Positions 47,543 through 57,373 are shown, counted from the stretch's first letter. The stretch: 64,000 nt of DNA from Azospirillum canadense (GCF_025961225.1 NZ_JAOQNG010000009.1:1-64000), one strand, 5' to 3'. Numbers and translations are program-made. Notes: generated from the sequence alone by a model not told the origin.

Positions 47543-48793
47543 ATGGGCGCACAAGCTGAGCGGTGCGGGGGCTCCGGCTTACCCGAGGCTTCCGCCTCGC
47601 GGTGGTGGGTTCTGGCGACCCTCGCGCTTTGCGTGGTGTTGACGATGACCACGTGGTTTTCCGCCACGGCGGTCATCCCTCAACTGCGGGAGGCATGGGG
47701 GCTCTCGAACAGCGCAGCCGCCTGGTTGACCATCGCCGTGCAGATCGGCTTCGTGATCGGCGCGGTTGGCGTCAGCGTGCTTGGCCTGTCGGACGCTGTG
47801 TCGCCGAAGACGCTGATGGTGACCGGCGCGATGGGGGCTGCCGTTGCCAACGGCGGCATCCTTCTGGCACACGGCGCTTGGACCGCGATGGGGTTACGCA
47901 TGCTGACGGGGGTTTTCCTGGCCGGTGTCTATCCGCCTTCCCTGAAGCTGATCGCCACATGGTTCACGTCAGGACGGGGGGCGGCGTTGGGCACCTTGGT
48001 CGGCGCGCTGACCCTTGGGTCGGCCGCCCCGCACCTGGTCAACGGCGTGGGCGGCCTGGAATGGGACGCCGTCATTGCGAGCACCACCGCGGCCACCCTG
48101 GCCGGAGCGCTGATCGTCGCGCTGTTCGTACAAGAAGGGCCGTATCCGTTCCCGCGCGCGGCCTTCAACCCTCGGCAGGTGACGCACATCTTCCGCAACC
48201 GCGGCATCGTGCTGGCCACCCTCGGGTATTTTGGCCACATGTGGGAATTGTACGCGATGTGGGCGTGGTACCTCGCCTTCGCGCGTGAGTATCTCAGCGG
48301 CCGCGGTCATGATGGCCAAGTCATGGGATCCCTGCTGAGCTTCACGGTTATCGCCGTTGGGGCGCTCGGCTGCGTCGTGGGAGGCCTATTGGGCGACCGC
48401 TGGGGCCGGACCACGCTGACCAGTCTGATGATGGCCCTGTCCGGAGGGTGCGCCCTGGTCGCGGGCTTTGCCTTCGACGGGCCAACTTGGCTGTTCATCC
48501 TCATCGGTCTGGTCTGGGGCTTCACGGTGGTCGCTGACTCCGCGCAGTTCTCGGCGGTCGTGACGGAGGTCGGCACCCCGCAGCTCATCGGGACCGCGCT
48601 GACCCTACAGCTCGGCCTCGGCTTCATCCTGACAGTCCCGACCATCTGGCTGCTGCCGCTCGCGGCCGATCTGTTCCGAAGCTGGCAGTGGGCGTTCGTG
48701 ATCCTGCTGCCGGGACCCTGCCTGGGCGTCGTCGCGATGCTCGCGCTGCGCCGATTGCCCGAAGCCCGAAAGATCGCCGGCGGGAAACGCTGA
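47543..48793 (+). CDS. MFS transporter
   Basis: A 416-residue inner-membrane carrier with 12 predicted helices. The first helix is WWVLATLALCVVLTMTTWFS. The frame is open for over 200 codons upstream, but those run antisense through IS701 and are not part of the gene. ATG 47543 leaves a 15-residue cytoplasmic tail before helix 1 and has no obvious ribosome site, so the start is uncertain. The 197 bases after the IS701 end hold its only possible promoter. The SoxC gene follows 41 bases later, so export of sulfate or uptake of a sulfur compound is plausible. Confidence 0.88.
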   Translation: MGAQAERCGGSGLPEASASRWWVLATLALCVVLTMTTWFSATAVIPQLREAWGLSNSAAAWLTIAVQIGFVIGAVGVSVLGLSDAVSPKTLMVTGAMGAAVANGGILLAHGAWTAMGLRMLTGVFLAGVYPPSLKLIATWFTSGRGAALGTLVGALTLGSAAPHLVNGVGGLEWDAVIASTTAATLAGALIVALFVQEGPYPFPRAAFNPRQVTHIFRNRGIVLATLGYFGHMWELYAMWAWYLAFAREYLSGRGHDGQVMGSLLSFTVIAVGALGCVVGGLLGDRWGRTTLTSLMMALSGGCALVAGFAFDGPTWLFILIGLVWGFTVVADSAQFSAVVTEVGTPQLIGTALTLQLGLGFILTVPTIWLLPLAADLFRSWQWAFVILLPGPCLGVVAMLALRRLPEARKIAGGKR

Positions 48794-48834
48794 CGCGCGT
48801 TCCGCACCGAAAACAAAAGGAGGGAGGAATCTGT

Positions 48835-50268
48835 ATGAGCAAAATGGCTCCAGTTCAGTATGACGAGAAAACGCGCCGGTACATCGACGCGATGATTGAG
48901 GCGGAAGAGCAGGACCGCGCGGCGCTCCGGGCGGCCGAAGGCAACAGCGCGGATGCGGAATGCCCGTGTCGGGAGGGAATGTTTCCAACACGGGCGCCGA
49001 GCCGCCGCCGCTTCCTCGTCGCGGCGGGCTCGACGGTGGGGGCTGGCGCCGCCGGGCTGTTGGGAGCCCGGGCCGCGGTGGCCGCCGACCGGAAGGCGCC
49101 GCCCGGGGCCGAATACTTCGATGTGCCGGACGATCCGACCAAGCAGCAGGGCCGTCCCGTGGCCGGTGACGGCGGCTATGGCACGCGCTCGCAGTTCGAG
49201 ACCGAAGTCCGGCAGCGTTACCCCACGCCCAACGAGAACACCTCCTGGTCGTTGACGCCGCTCGACAAAATGCTCGGCAACCTGACCGCATCGGGGCTGC
49301 ATTTCGAACGCCATCACGGCGGCATCCCGACCATCGATCCGGCCCGGCATCAACTCGTCGTCCATGGGCTGGTCGGCACGCCCAAGACCTTCACCATGGC
49401 CGACCTGAAACGCTTTCCGTCGGTGACGCGGAAGCATTTCATCGAGTGCTCGGGCAACGGCCTCACCGAGTGGAACAAGCCGACCCTGAAGACCGTCCAG
49501 GGCACCCACGGGCTGCTCAGCACCTCGGAGTGGACCGGGGTGCTTTTCGCCACGATCGCGCGCGAGGTCGGCCTGAAGGAAGACGGCGCCTGGGTTCTGG
49601 CCGAGGGTTCCGACGCCGCCGTCATGACGCGCTCCATACCCATGGAGAAGATGCTCAGGGACGCCATCATCGCCTACGGCCAGAACGGCGAAGCGATCCG
49701 CCCCGAGCAAGGCTATCCGGTCCGTCTCGTCCTGCCGGGGTACGAGGGCAACACCCACATCAAGTGGCTGCGCCGCCTGGAGGTCAGTGACAAGCCCTTC
49801 ATGACGCGCGAGGAGACATCGAAATACACGGACCTGCTGGGGGACGGCAAAGCGCGGCAGTTTTCGCTCGACATGGACGCCAAGTCGGTCATCACATTTC
49901 CATCGGGCGACATGAAGCTGCCCGGGCCGGGCTTCTACAACATTGGGGGCCTCGCGTGGTCCGGCCGCGGCCGTGTCCAGTCGGTGGACGTCTCCGTGGA
50001 CGGTGGGACATCCTGGTATCCGGCGCGCATCGAGTCCACACCCGAGCCGATGTGCACGGTGCGTTTCAGCTTCCCCTGGATGTGGAATGGCCAGCCGGCC
50101 GTGCTCCAGAGCCGCTGCATGGACGACACGGGCTATCTCCAGCCCACCCTGAAGGAGCTTGTGGCGATTCGGGGATCGAATGGCCCATTCGGGTCGATCT
50201 ATCACCTGAATGCGATCCAAAGCTGGGCCGTAGCCGCCGACGGGAGTGTGAGCAATGTCCACGCATAA
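48835..50268 (+). CDS. soxC: Sulfite dehydrogenase, SoxC-like molybdopterin subunit
   Basis: A 477-residue periplasmic sulfite oxidase-family protein. A Tat-type signal lies at about residues 55-80 (RRRFLVAAGSTVGAGAAGLL) after an unusually long 50-residue polar leader. The molybdenum-ligand cysteine is in KHFIECSGNGLTEW. The C-terminal dimerisation domain reads GRVQSVDVSVDGGTSWYPA. A strong AAGGAGGGAGGAATCTGT precedes ATG 48835. It is paired with a cytochrome c gene that overlaps it by 14 bases. Other sox genes (A, B, X, Y, Z) are absent, so this is a stand-alone sulfite-oxidising pair. Confidence 0.92.
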   Translation: MSKMAPVQYDEKTRRYIDAMIEAEEQDRAALRAAEGNSADAECPCREGMFPTRAPSRRRFLVAAGSTVGAGAAGLLGARAAVAADRKAPPGAEYFDVPDDPTKQQGRPVAGDGGYGTRSQFETEVRQRYPTPNENTSWSLTPLDKMLGNLTASGLHFERHHGGIPTIDPARHQLVVHGLVGTPKTFTMADLKRFPSVTRKHFIECSGNGLTEWNKPTLKTVQGTHGLLSTSEWTGVLFATIAREVGLKEDGAWVLAEGSDAAVMTRSIPMEKMLRDAIIAYGQNGEAIRPEQGYPVRLVLPGYEGNTHIKWLRRLEVSDKPFMTREETSKYTDLLGDGKARQFSLDMDAKSVITFPSGDMKLPGPGFYNIGGLAWSGRGRVQSVDVSVDGGTSWYPARIESTPEPMCTVRFSFPWMWNGQPAVLQSRCMDDTGYLQPTLKELVAIRGSNGPFGSIYHLNAIQSWAVAADGSVSNVHA

Positions 50269-50830
50269 ACCTTTCATCACCGCTGTCTGCGCGGTGGTTA
50301 TGGCCGCATGTCCTATCGCCGCGATCGCACAGATGCCCAACGACGCTCGCTTTGGCTTCGGGACGCCGGCCAAGCCGGAGGATATGGCGCGGTATTTCTC
50401 CATTCCGCCGAGCGGGCGGGGGTTGCCGCCCGGCAATGGGACCGCGGAGCAAGGTGCCAAGGTTTACGCGGAGAACTGCGTGGCTTGCCACGGTGAGCGC
50501 CTGGAGGGCATTCCCCAACCCGGTCTCGGTGGCGACAAGCTGATCGGTGGGCGCGGGACGCTGGCGACCCAAACCCCCGTGAAAACGGTCGAGAGCTACT
50601 GGCCCTACGCCACGACGCTGTTCGATTACGTGAAGCGGGCGATGCCGTTCAGTGTGCCCGGCTCGCTCTCGGACAACGATGTCTACGCGGTCGTCGCTTA
50701 CGTCTTGTCCGAGGCAAAGATTATTCAGCCGACCGATGTCATGAATGCGGAATCGCTGCCGAACGTCCGGATGCCGAACCGTGACGGCTTTGTGCCGGAT
50801 GCGCGGCCAGAGGTTCAGCTCTATCACTGA
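50255..50830 (+). CDS. soxD: SoxD/SorB-like c-type cytochrome, monoheme
   Basis: A 191-residue periplasmic electron acceptor for the sulfite dehydrogenase. The signal peptide reads FITAVCAVVMAACPIAAIAQ. There is one heme-binding site, CVACH, in YAENCVACHGERLEGIPQPG, with a possible distal methionine in VKRAMPFSVPG. Classic SoxD is diheme and about twice as long, so this one resembles a single-domain version or SorB. The following 215 bases, up to the IS701 end, contain no gene. Confidence 0.88.
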   Translation: MSTHKPFITAVCAVVMAACPIAAIAQMPNDARFGFGTPAKPEDMARYFSIPPSGRGLPPGNGTAEQGAKVYAENCVACHGERLEGIPQPGLGGDKLIGGRGTLATQTPVKTVESYWPYATTLFDYVKRAMPFSVPGSLSDNDVYAVVAYVLSEAKIIQPTDVMNAESLPNVRMPNRDGFVPDARPEVQLYH

Positions 50831-51045
50831 CCGCGTCGCCAAAGACCGATGAGGGGCATATCGTGTGTGCCTTTCATCGGCGATACGCCTTCAGTCCGAT
50901 TCTGTCTCCGGCCCTTTATGGATGAGGCGCACGCAATTCGGTCCGAACCCGATGATTGCAGGTCCGTCTCAGCAAGATGGGTTTGATCTCACCGAATTCA
51001 GGTTCGCGCGGTGTAATACCGGCGACGAAAAGCGGTGACTCACTG

Positions 51046-52481
51046 GCACTACTTTGGCAGTTCTACTCCCGCCTGTATGGAGCGAGCCAGCACCGACAAC
51101 ACGGACATCGGATCGGTGCCGTCTGAAGGATGTGCGCGAGAATGGCTCGGCGCACGGCGGGCAGCGTCGGTTGCGGCGGCGGTCCGCTGTTGCGCTTTGG
51201 CCTTTTTCCCCCACTCCGGGGCGGCAGCGAGCCGGAGGTGCTGGAGGAATGCCAAGGCGATCATCACCAGAAGCGCATGATGGTGCAGGCCGGACCAGCT
51301 GCGGCCCTCGAAATGATCCAGCCCCAGCTCTTCCTTCATCTGCTGGTGTCCCTGTTCGCAGACCCAGCGCGCCTTGATCCAGGACGCCAGGGTGCGGAGC
51401 GGCGTGTCTGGGGGCAAGTTGCTCAGGTAATATTTGGTCTCGCCGGAGCCGCGGCGTTCGCCGACCAACCAGACTTCGTCACCCGGCAGCGGGGTGCCCC
51501 CGCGCTGACGCGGCCCATCAGCGACGCGGACGCGCACGGCGGCGAAATGGGCCGTGAGGGGCCCCTTCGTGCCGGTGCGCCACGTGAGGCGACGCCACAC
51601 GGCGGTCTTCAGCATGGCCTGCGCGGTGACCGGCTTCTCGCTGGCGACGGCCCGCTTGCGTGGCCGACCGGTCGTGGCGACCGGCCAGGTCAGGGACACC
51701 GTGGTGGCGTACACCGCTTGCGTGCTCGTCACCCCCACCGCCCAGGCCAAGCCGCGCTGGCTGAGAGCGTGACGGAACGGGGCGCCATGGCCGTAGCCGG
51801 CATCGGCAACGACACAGCCAAACCGCACCCCCAGGGCCAGGACCCGATCCACTTCCTCGATCGCCAGCTCCGGCTTGGTCCGCGGCTTCTGCTGGGCTTC
51901 CGGCACCTGCGCGCGCCGGCACCGATCGGGCTTGCTCGTCCACTCCTCAGGCAGGAACAGGCGCATGACCATCGGGACCGGCACCTCGCGGCGGGCCAGG
52001 GTCAGGGTGACCAGGACCTGGCAGTTGGCGGTCTTGCCCACGACGCCGGCATACTGCGCGGCGACACCGACGGAATGCTCGCCCTTCTTCAGCACGGCGG
52101 TGTCGTCAATGGCCAGGATCGCATCCGGGCCGCCGACCAGCTGATCCGCCGTTCGCGCCAGGAGCGGTTCGAGCGGAGCCGTGTCCCAGGAGCGGCTGGC
52201 GATGAAGTTGTGCAGCTGGTCGTAGTCGCCGGGCGTCAACGCCGCGGCGATCGGCTGGACGCTCTTGCGTTCGGTGCGGCCGTACAGACCGCGGATGTAC
52301 ACCGGGGCCCAGCGCCGTCGGGCCTTGTGGCCCAGAGCGTCCAGAAACGGCTCCAGCCAAGCGTCCAACGCGGCTTCCCAGCTCCGCACCTCCAGCATGA
52401 TCGCCTCCAGCGCCGGTCACCCCCTGAGCTGTACAACAGACCTCACCTCGCGCCCTCACGCGGGAACTGCCAAAGTAGTGC
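51046..52481 (-). mobile_element. IS701-family element B
   Basis: The inverted ends read GCACTACTTTGGCAGTTC (from 51046 and, inverted, ending at 52481). The transposase stop lies within the left terminal repeat. No clear target duplication is seen. Immediately to its right the IS630 of pile 2 begins. Confidence 0.85.
51049..52398 (-). CDS. IS701-family transposase B
   Basis: A 449-residue transposase of the IS701 family. It shows AILAIDDTAVLKKGEHSVGV, then AAQYAGVVGKTANCQVLVTL, FGCVVADAGYGHGAPFRHAL and KARWVCEQGHQQMKEELGLD. The frame is complete, and the ATG at 52398 follows GGAGGCGATC. It is a different element from IS701 A, so the MFS-soxCD cargo between them is not a simple composite transposon. 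Confidence 0.93.
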   Translation of the reverse strand: MLEVRSWEAALDAWLEPFLDALGHKARRRWAPVYIRGLYGRTERKSVQPIAAALTPGDYDQLHNFIASRSWDTAPLEPLLARTADQLVGGPDAILAIDDTAVLKKGEHSVGVAAQYAGVVGKTANCQVLVTLTLARREVPVPMVMRLFLPEEWTSKPDRCRRAQVPEAQQKPRTKPELAIEEVDRVLALGVRFGCVVADAGYGHGAPFRHALSQRGLAWAVGVTSTQAVYATTVSLTWPVATTGRPRKRAVASEKPVTAQAMLKTAVWRRLTWRTGTKGPLTAHFAAVRVRVADGPRQRGGTPLPGDEVWLVGERRGSGETKYYLSNLPPDTPLRTLASWIKARWVCEQGHQQMKEELGLDHFEGRSWSGLHHHALLVMIALAFLQHLRLAAAPEWGKKAKAQQRTAAATDAARRAPSHSRAHPSDGTDPMSVLSVLARSIQAGVELPK

Positions 52482-52545
52482 TGGGAGGGATACCCAAAGC
52501 CGGCAAGCCGTGATTCGATTCCCTCATTGCGATGGGGAGGAGCGA

Positions 52546-53108
52546 ATGCCAGCGGCGTTGCCGATTCGGGAAGACCTGAGCGCGAGCGCGTTGCGCGCCT
52601 TGGCGCGGCGGGAGAGCAAAGGGCGGGTGGCGGCGCGGATGTTCGCCATCGACCATGCGCTTGACGAGGTGAGCCGGGCGGAAGCGGCGCGGCTGGCCGG
52701 TATGGACCGCCAAGCCCTGCGCGACGCGGTGGTGCGCTACAACGCCGAAGGCGTGGCCGGGCTCTATGATCGTCCTCTGCGCGGTCGGCCGGAATGGCTG
52801 AGCGAGGGCGAGCAGGCGACGCTCAAGGCCATCATCCTGGCCGGCCCCGATCCCAAGCGGCACGGCTGCGTGGAATGGACCCTGCCAATCCTGTGCGAGG
52901 TGATCGCCGAACGCTTCGCCAAGACGCTGCATCCGGCCAGCCTGTCGCGCATCGTGCGGCGGCTGAACCTGTCGAAACAGAAGACACGGCTGCGGCACCC
53001 GCAGTCCGACGCCAAGGCCCAGGCCGCCTTCCAAAAAGGGGGCTGCGCGAAGCGCTGAAGGCCGCGGCGGCTGCACACCCTGAACGCCGCCTCCAGCTCT
53101 GGTTTCAG
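52546..53108 (+). pseudogene. IS630-family transposase, part 1 (HTH domain)
   Basis: It starts MPAALPIREDLSASALRALA after GGGGAGGAGCGA, then carries helix-turn-helix segments (AEAARLAGMDRQALRDAVVR, LPILCEVIAERFAKTLHPAS, SLSRIVRRLNLSKQKTRLRH). At the A5G5 run (about 53032-53041) the reading must shift back one base to continue as GLREALKAAAAAHPERRLQL, either a programmed frameshift, known in this family, or a mutation. It stops at WFQ, where IS110 B is inserted. Confidence 0.85.
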
Positions 53109-54623
53109 ATGCTATGAGGCGGGGCTCCGTGGATGATGGATCATAGGGATGTCCCTCATGTGCAAGGAGCCAGCGATGCCGCTTACCAGCCCCGTTGTCG
53201 ACAGCACGATCTACTTGGCGCTCGAACTCAGCCGCTCCACCTGGCTCGCCGCCATGCGCTTGCCAGGGGCCACCAAGAGTGTCCTGCATCGCATAGCGGC
53301 CGGCGACACGGCGGCGCTGCTCGCGGTCATCACGACCCAGCGCGCACGCGTGGAAGCGCGCCTGGGCGCCCCGGTCGCCGTCGTCTCCTGCTTCGAGGCG
53401 GGGCGTGACGGCTTCTGGCTGCACCGCCTTCTGCTCGCCAATGGTGTGAACAACCATGTCGTTGAGCCGACCAGCATTCTGGTCAATCGCCGTGCTCGGC
53501 GGGCCAAGACGGATCGGCTCGACGCGGAGGGGCTGCTGCGGGTGCTGGCGGCTTATCACCGAGGCGATTATCAAGTGTGCAGTGTGCTTCACGTGCCAAG
53601 CCCGGCGGAGGAGGATGCCAAGCGCCCGCACCGGGAGCGCGAACACCTGGTCCAGGAACGGGTCCGGATCGAGAACCGCATCGAGGCGCTTCTGGCCACC
53701 CAAGGCATTCAGAAAAGGCATTCAGAAACGGCCATCGTTGCGCTCTTGGACGGACGATCTCGCCGCCTTACGGACGGGTGACGGGCGGGAACTGCCGCCG
53801 CATCTGCGCGCGGAGCTCGATCGTTTGCGACGGCGGCTCGTCCTCACCATGGAGTTGATCCGGGAGATCGAAGCCGAACGGACAACGGCCCTTGCGGCCT
53901 CGCCATCCGACCCGACCCAGCGGAAGATGGCGGCCCTCACCCGCATCCGCGGCATCGGCGACAACTTCGCCGCCGTGCTCACGCGCGAGGTCTTCTACCG
54001 CGGCTTCGGCAACCGCCGCCAACTCGCCAGCTACGTCGGCATCGCCCCGATGCCGCACCAAAGTGGAGCCATGGACCGGGATCGGCGGATTGGGCGAGCC
54101 GGAAACCCTCGAGCGCGGACAACCCTCATCCAGCTGGCGTGGTTGTGGCTCCGCTACCAGCCGGGAAGCGGGCTGGCGGAATGGTTCCGCAACCGTGTTG
54201 GCGAGCTCGCCGGACGGACGCGGCGGATCGCCATCGTCGCCATGGCTCGCAAGCTTCTGGTCGCGCTCTGGCGCTACCTCGAGACCGGAGTGGTGCCGGA
54301 GGGCGTCGAACTCAGGGGATAGCACATCGGCGCCGGGCGACATCGACCGGCGGCGATAAGGGAGCGCGACCGTCTTCATCATTGGCGACCGAGAGTTGCC
54401 GCGTTTCAGGTGGGTCGCGTCTCACCGGGGCCACGCCTCGTGCAAGAGGCATTCTGGTGCGGGACCGCGGCGCGGGCCCGACCGCATGTAAGGTGATGCA
54501 GCCGCGGCTGCGTGATTGATCCGCCCCGGACCTTTGCCATGGCACGACCAGGCCAGTTCATTGGCCAGCGACAGGGAGGAAAGGAATGCGCGAGACCCGT
54601 TGACAGCTGAACCCTCATGTAAG
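53109..54623 (+). mobile_element. IS110-family element B, in IS630 part 1/2
   Basis: A 1515-base element between IS630 codons for WFQ and DEARIG. The left untranslated end is short (67 bases) and the right one long (301 bases), the pattern of the IS1111-type subgroup. The right end contains the perfect palindrome GCAGCCGCGGCTGC near 54500. The transposase gene is frameshifted, so it is inactive. Confidence 0.82.
53176..54322 (+). pseudogene. IS110-family transposase B, frameshifted by a tandem duplication
   Basis: It starts MPLTSPVVDSTIYLALELSR after AAGGAGCCAGCG, and RRARRAKTDRLDAEGLLRVL is the usual DEDD region. At about 53703-53732 a 13-base unit GGCATTCAGAAAA is repeated in tandem. Removing one unit restores QGIQKRPSLRSWTDDLAALR. 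Downstream the second frame continues with ALTRIRGIGDNFAAVLTREV and LASYVGIAPMPHQSGAMDRD to a TAG at 54320. The native length would be about 378 residues. Confidence 0.88.
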
Positions 54624-54935
54624 GACGAAGCCCGCATCGGCCAGAAGGGCCGCACCGCGCATCGCTGGTGGGAGCGCGGGCAGCGTCCGGCCGGGCTGTG
54701 CGACAAGCGCTTTACCTCGGCCTACCTCTACGCCGCCCTCTGCCCGGCAACCGGCGCCGACTTCGCGCTGGTCATGCCGACCGTCTCCACCGCCGGCATG
54801 AGCCTGTTCCTGGACCGCTTCTCCTGGAGCCTGGAACCGGACGTCCACGCGGTGCTCGTGCTCGACCAGGCCGGCTGGCACGGATCGCGGGCGCTGGTCG
54901 TGCCGGACAACATTACGCTGGTGCCCCTGCCGCCC
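54624..54935 (+). pseudogene. IS630-family transposase, part 2 (DDE core)
   Basis: It resumes exactly after the first insertion as DEARIGQKGRTAHRWWERGQ, with the first catalytic aspartate, and includes LYAALCPATGADFALVMPTV and VLVLDQAGWHGSRALVVPD with the second. It ends at LVPLPP, where IS110 C is inserted. Residues after that in the open frame belong to the inserted elements. Confidence 0.88.
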
Positions 54936-54957
54936 TTGTGTCTTGGCAAGGCCCTAA

Positions 54958-56262
54958 CAGGACGCGGAAAAAGGCTTTGCCCGGCCGGGCGGTCGTGATT
55001 CCCTCCGGTCGTGGAGAAAGCGGCCGGCGAGGGGACGATGCGGGGTTCGGACGAACGCAGCGAGGGTCTGTTCAGCTACGTAAGTTGCGAGGCGCGGGTT
55101 CCGGCCACCCACCCGCTGCGAGCGATCCGGGCCATCGTGGATGAAGCGCTGGAGGTGATGTCGCCAGCCTTCGAGGGTCTGTACTCGAAGATCGGACGGC
55201 CTTCGATCCCGCCGGAGAAGCTGCTGCGTGCGCTGCTGCTCCAGGCCTTCTACTCGGTGCGTTCGGAACGCCAGTTGATGGAGCAGTTGGACTACAATCT
55301 GCTGTTCCGCTGGTTCGTCGGCCTGTCGATGGATGCCCCGGTGTGGGACGTGACGGTCTTCACCAAGAACCGTGAGCGTCTGCTGGCCGGCGATGTGGCG
55401 GCCAAGTTCCTGGCCACCGTGCTGGGCCAGCCGAAGGTCAAGGCGTTGTTGTCGGACGAGCACTTCTCGGTGGACGGCACGTTGATCGAAGCGTGGGCCT
55501 CGGTGAAGAGCTTCCGGCCCAAGGACGGCAGCGGCGAGCCGCCGGGCCCGGGGCGCAACGGTGAACGCGACTTCCATGGCGAGAAGCGGTCCAACGAAAC
55601 GCACGCCTCGACCAGCGATCCCGAGGCGCGGCTGTACCGCAAGGGCCACGGGCAGCCGGCGAAACTGGCCTTCATGGGCCACGCGCTGATGGAGAACCGC
55701 CACGCCCTGGTGGTCGATGTCCGGCTCACCGCGGCCACCGGCTTGGCCGAACGCGAGGCGGCGGTCTCCATGGTCGAGGCCATTCCCGGGCGCCACCGCA
55801 TCACGGTGGCCGCCGACAAGGCCTATGACACCAAGGATTTCGTGGCGAACCTGCGCGAGTTGGGCGCCGCCCCGCATGTCGCGCAGAACACCAGCAACCG
55901 CCGCTCGGCGATCGACGGCCGGACCACCCGTCACCCCGGCTACGCCGTCAGCCTTCGGATCCGCAAGCGGATCGAAGAGGTGTTCGGTTGGATCAAAGCG
56001 GCCGGGCTGCGCAAGACCCGTCACCGAGGCACGGCTCGCGTCGGCTGGATGTTCACCCTGACCGCTGCCGCCTACAACCTGATCCGCCTGCCCAAGCTGC
56101 TGGCTGCAGCGTAATCGTGCCCGGAGTCCGCCTGAACGGCGGCTCCGGGAGCCTCGGAGCGAGGAAAAACGCTCCATCCCGACCAAAACGGGCGTTCAAA
56201 ACGCCATCTTCAAGCCTCAGCAGAGGCGAAGGCGCTGCATCGGCCCGTTTTTCCGCATCCTG
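54958..56262 (+). mobile_element. IS5-family element, copy C, intact
   Basis: A 1305-bp element with the ends CAGGACGCGGAAAAA and, inverted, CAGGATGCGGAAAAA. It is flanked by a perfect CTAA duplication (54954-54957 and 56263-56266). It is the same IS as copy D at 6521-9259 and gives the reference length that explains copy D. Confidence 0.94.
55038..56114 (+). CDS. IS5-family transposase, copy C
   Basis: A 358-residue DDE transposase with DUF772 at about residues 20-110 (THPLRAIRAIVDEALEVMSP, IGRPSIPPEKLLRALLLQAF). The DDE_Tnp_1 domain follows, with catalytic aspartates in HFSVDGTLIEAW and ITVAADKAYDTKDF and the glutamate in RIRKRIEEVFGWIKAAGLRK. ATG 55038 after GAGGGGACG is preferred to an upstream in-frame GTG at 55011. 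The frame is complete and matches copy D. Confidence 0.94.
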   Translation: MRGSDERSEGLFSYVSCEARVPATHPLRAIRAIVDEALEVMSPAFEGLYSKIGRPSIPPEKLLRALLLQAFYSVRSERQLMEQLDYNLLFRWFVGLSMDAPVWDVTVFTKNRERLLAGDVAAKFLATVLGQPKVKALLSDEHFSVDGTLIEAWASVKSFRPKDGSGEPPGPGRNGERDFHGEKRSNETHASTSDPEARLYRKGHGQPAKLAFMGHALMENRHALVVDVRLTAATGLAEREAAVSMVEAIPGRHRITVAADKAYDTKDFVANLRELGAAPHVAQNTSNRRSAIDGRTTRHPGYAVSLRIRKRIEEVFGWIKAAGLRKTRHRGTARVGWMFTLTAAAYNLIRLPKLLAAA

Positions 56263-56428
56263 CTAAATTGATACCCGGACGGCACACCTGCAGTGTGCCG
56301 TCCGGGCTGGCCGACCTCGAGCCGCCTTTGGCGCAAAAGCCGTACTGTAGCATGACGGCGGCCAGCCTTCCTTGAAGTCCGAACGGTTGCTCGGGCACGA
56401 GCCCGCACCACAAGGAAGGAACACAAGG

Positions 56429-57373
56429 ATGTCCAACATGGTCACGACTGCCGGAATCGATTGCGGCAAGCGCTTTTTGGATGTGGCGGTTGTCTTCAGC
56501 AGCGACAAGATCCGGGTCACCAACACGCCGGACGGGCACCAGGATTTGGTAGCTTGGCTCGCTCGGAGGGGTGTCGCTTTTGTCGGTCTGGAGGCCAGCG
56601 GTGGCTATGAACGATCGGTTCGCGATGCCTTGCGGGCCGCCGGCCTGTCGGTGCGCGTGTTCGACCCGGCTCGCGTGCGCTATTTCGCCAAGGCCAAGGG
56701 CCAGCGGGCCAAGAACGACACCATTGACGCCGCGTTGATCGCTGAGTTTACCGCCTCCCAGGCGGCTCCAGCCACCACGCCACCCGATCCGGCCCGTGAG
56801 GAACTGGCGCGCCTGGTCAAGGCACGCCGCCTGCTGGTCGACAAGCGCGTCGATCTGCGCCACGCTTCGGCCGGCGCCCCAGCCATGGCGCAGGCCGCGT
56901 TGGAAGAGGCTGCCGGGGGGCTGACTTCGGCGATCGAGGCGCTGGAAGCCGAGATCCGCAGCAGGGTCAAGGCCCAACCGGAACTGGCCGACAGAGTGGC
57001 TGCGCTCCAGACCGCACCCGGCGTCGGGCCGGTGGTGGCCACCACGCTCGCGGTTCTGCTCCCGGAACTGGGAAAGACAACCGGAGAACGCATCTCTGCC
57101 CTGGTCGGTGTTGCCCCCTTCGATCATGACAGCGGCCAATCACGCGGCCAACGCCACATAGCCGCTGGGCGCGCCGACGTTCGCCACACCCTCTACATCG
57201 CGGCCGAAGTCGCCGCCACCCACAGCAAAGGCGTGATTGCCGACTTCTACGTCCAGCTGAAAGGGCGCGGCAAACCGTCGAAGGTGGCGCTGACCGCCTG
57301 CATGCGCAAACTGATCGTGCGCCTCAACGCCATGCTTGCGAAAGGCCGGACCTGGGAGGCCGATCCCACCTGA
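56429..57373 (+). CDS. IS110-family transposase C
   Basis: A 314-residue DEDD transposase. The N-terminal domain shows TTAGIDCGKRFLDVAVVFSS, VGLEASGGYERSVRDALRAA and GQRAKNDTIDAALIAEFTAS with the acidic residues. The C-terminal transposase_20 domain shows LQTAPGVGPVVATTLAVLLP and ALVGVAPFDHDSGQSRGQRH with the family serine. AAGGAAGGAACACAAGG precedes ATG 56429. The frame is intact. Confidence 0.93.
   Translation: MSNMVTTAGIDCGKRFLDVAVVFSSDKIRVTNTPDGHQDLVAWLARRGVAFVGLEASGGYERSVRDALRAAGLSVRVFDPARVRYFAKAKGQRAKNDTIDAALIAEFTASQAAPATTPPDPAREELARLVKARRLLVDKRVDLRHASAGAPAMAQAALEEAAGGLTSAIEALEAEIRSRVKAQPELADRVAALQTAPGVGPVVATTLAVLLPELGKTTGERISALVGVAPFDHDSGQSRGQRHIAAGRADVRHTLYIAAEVAATHSKGVIADFYVQLKGRGKPSKVALTACMRKLIVRLNAMLAKGRTWEADPT

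Noticed and set aside
45932..52481. Composite transposon formed by the two IS701 elements
   Set aside because: The two IS701 elements have different terminal repeats and different transposases, so they cannot move the soxCD segment as a unit.
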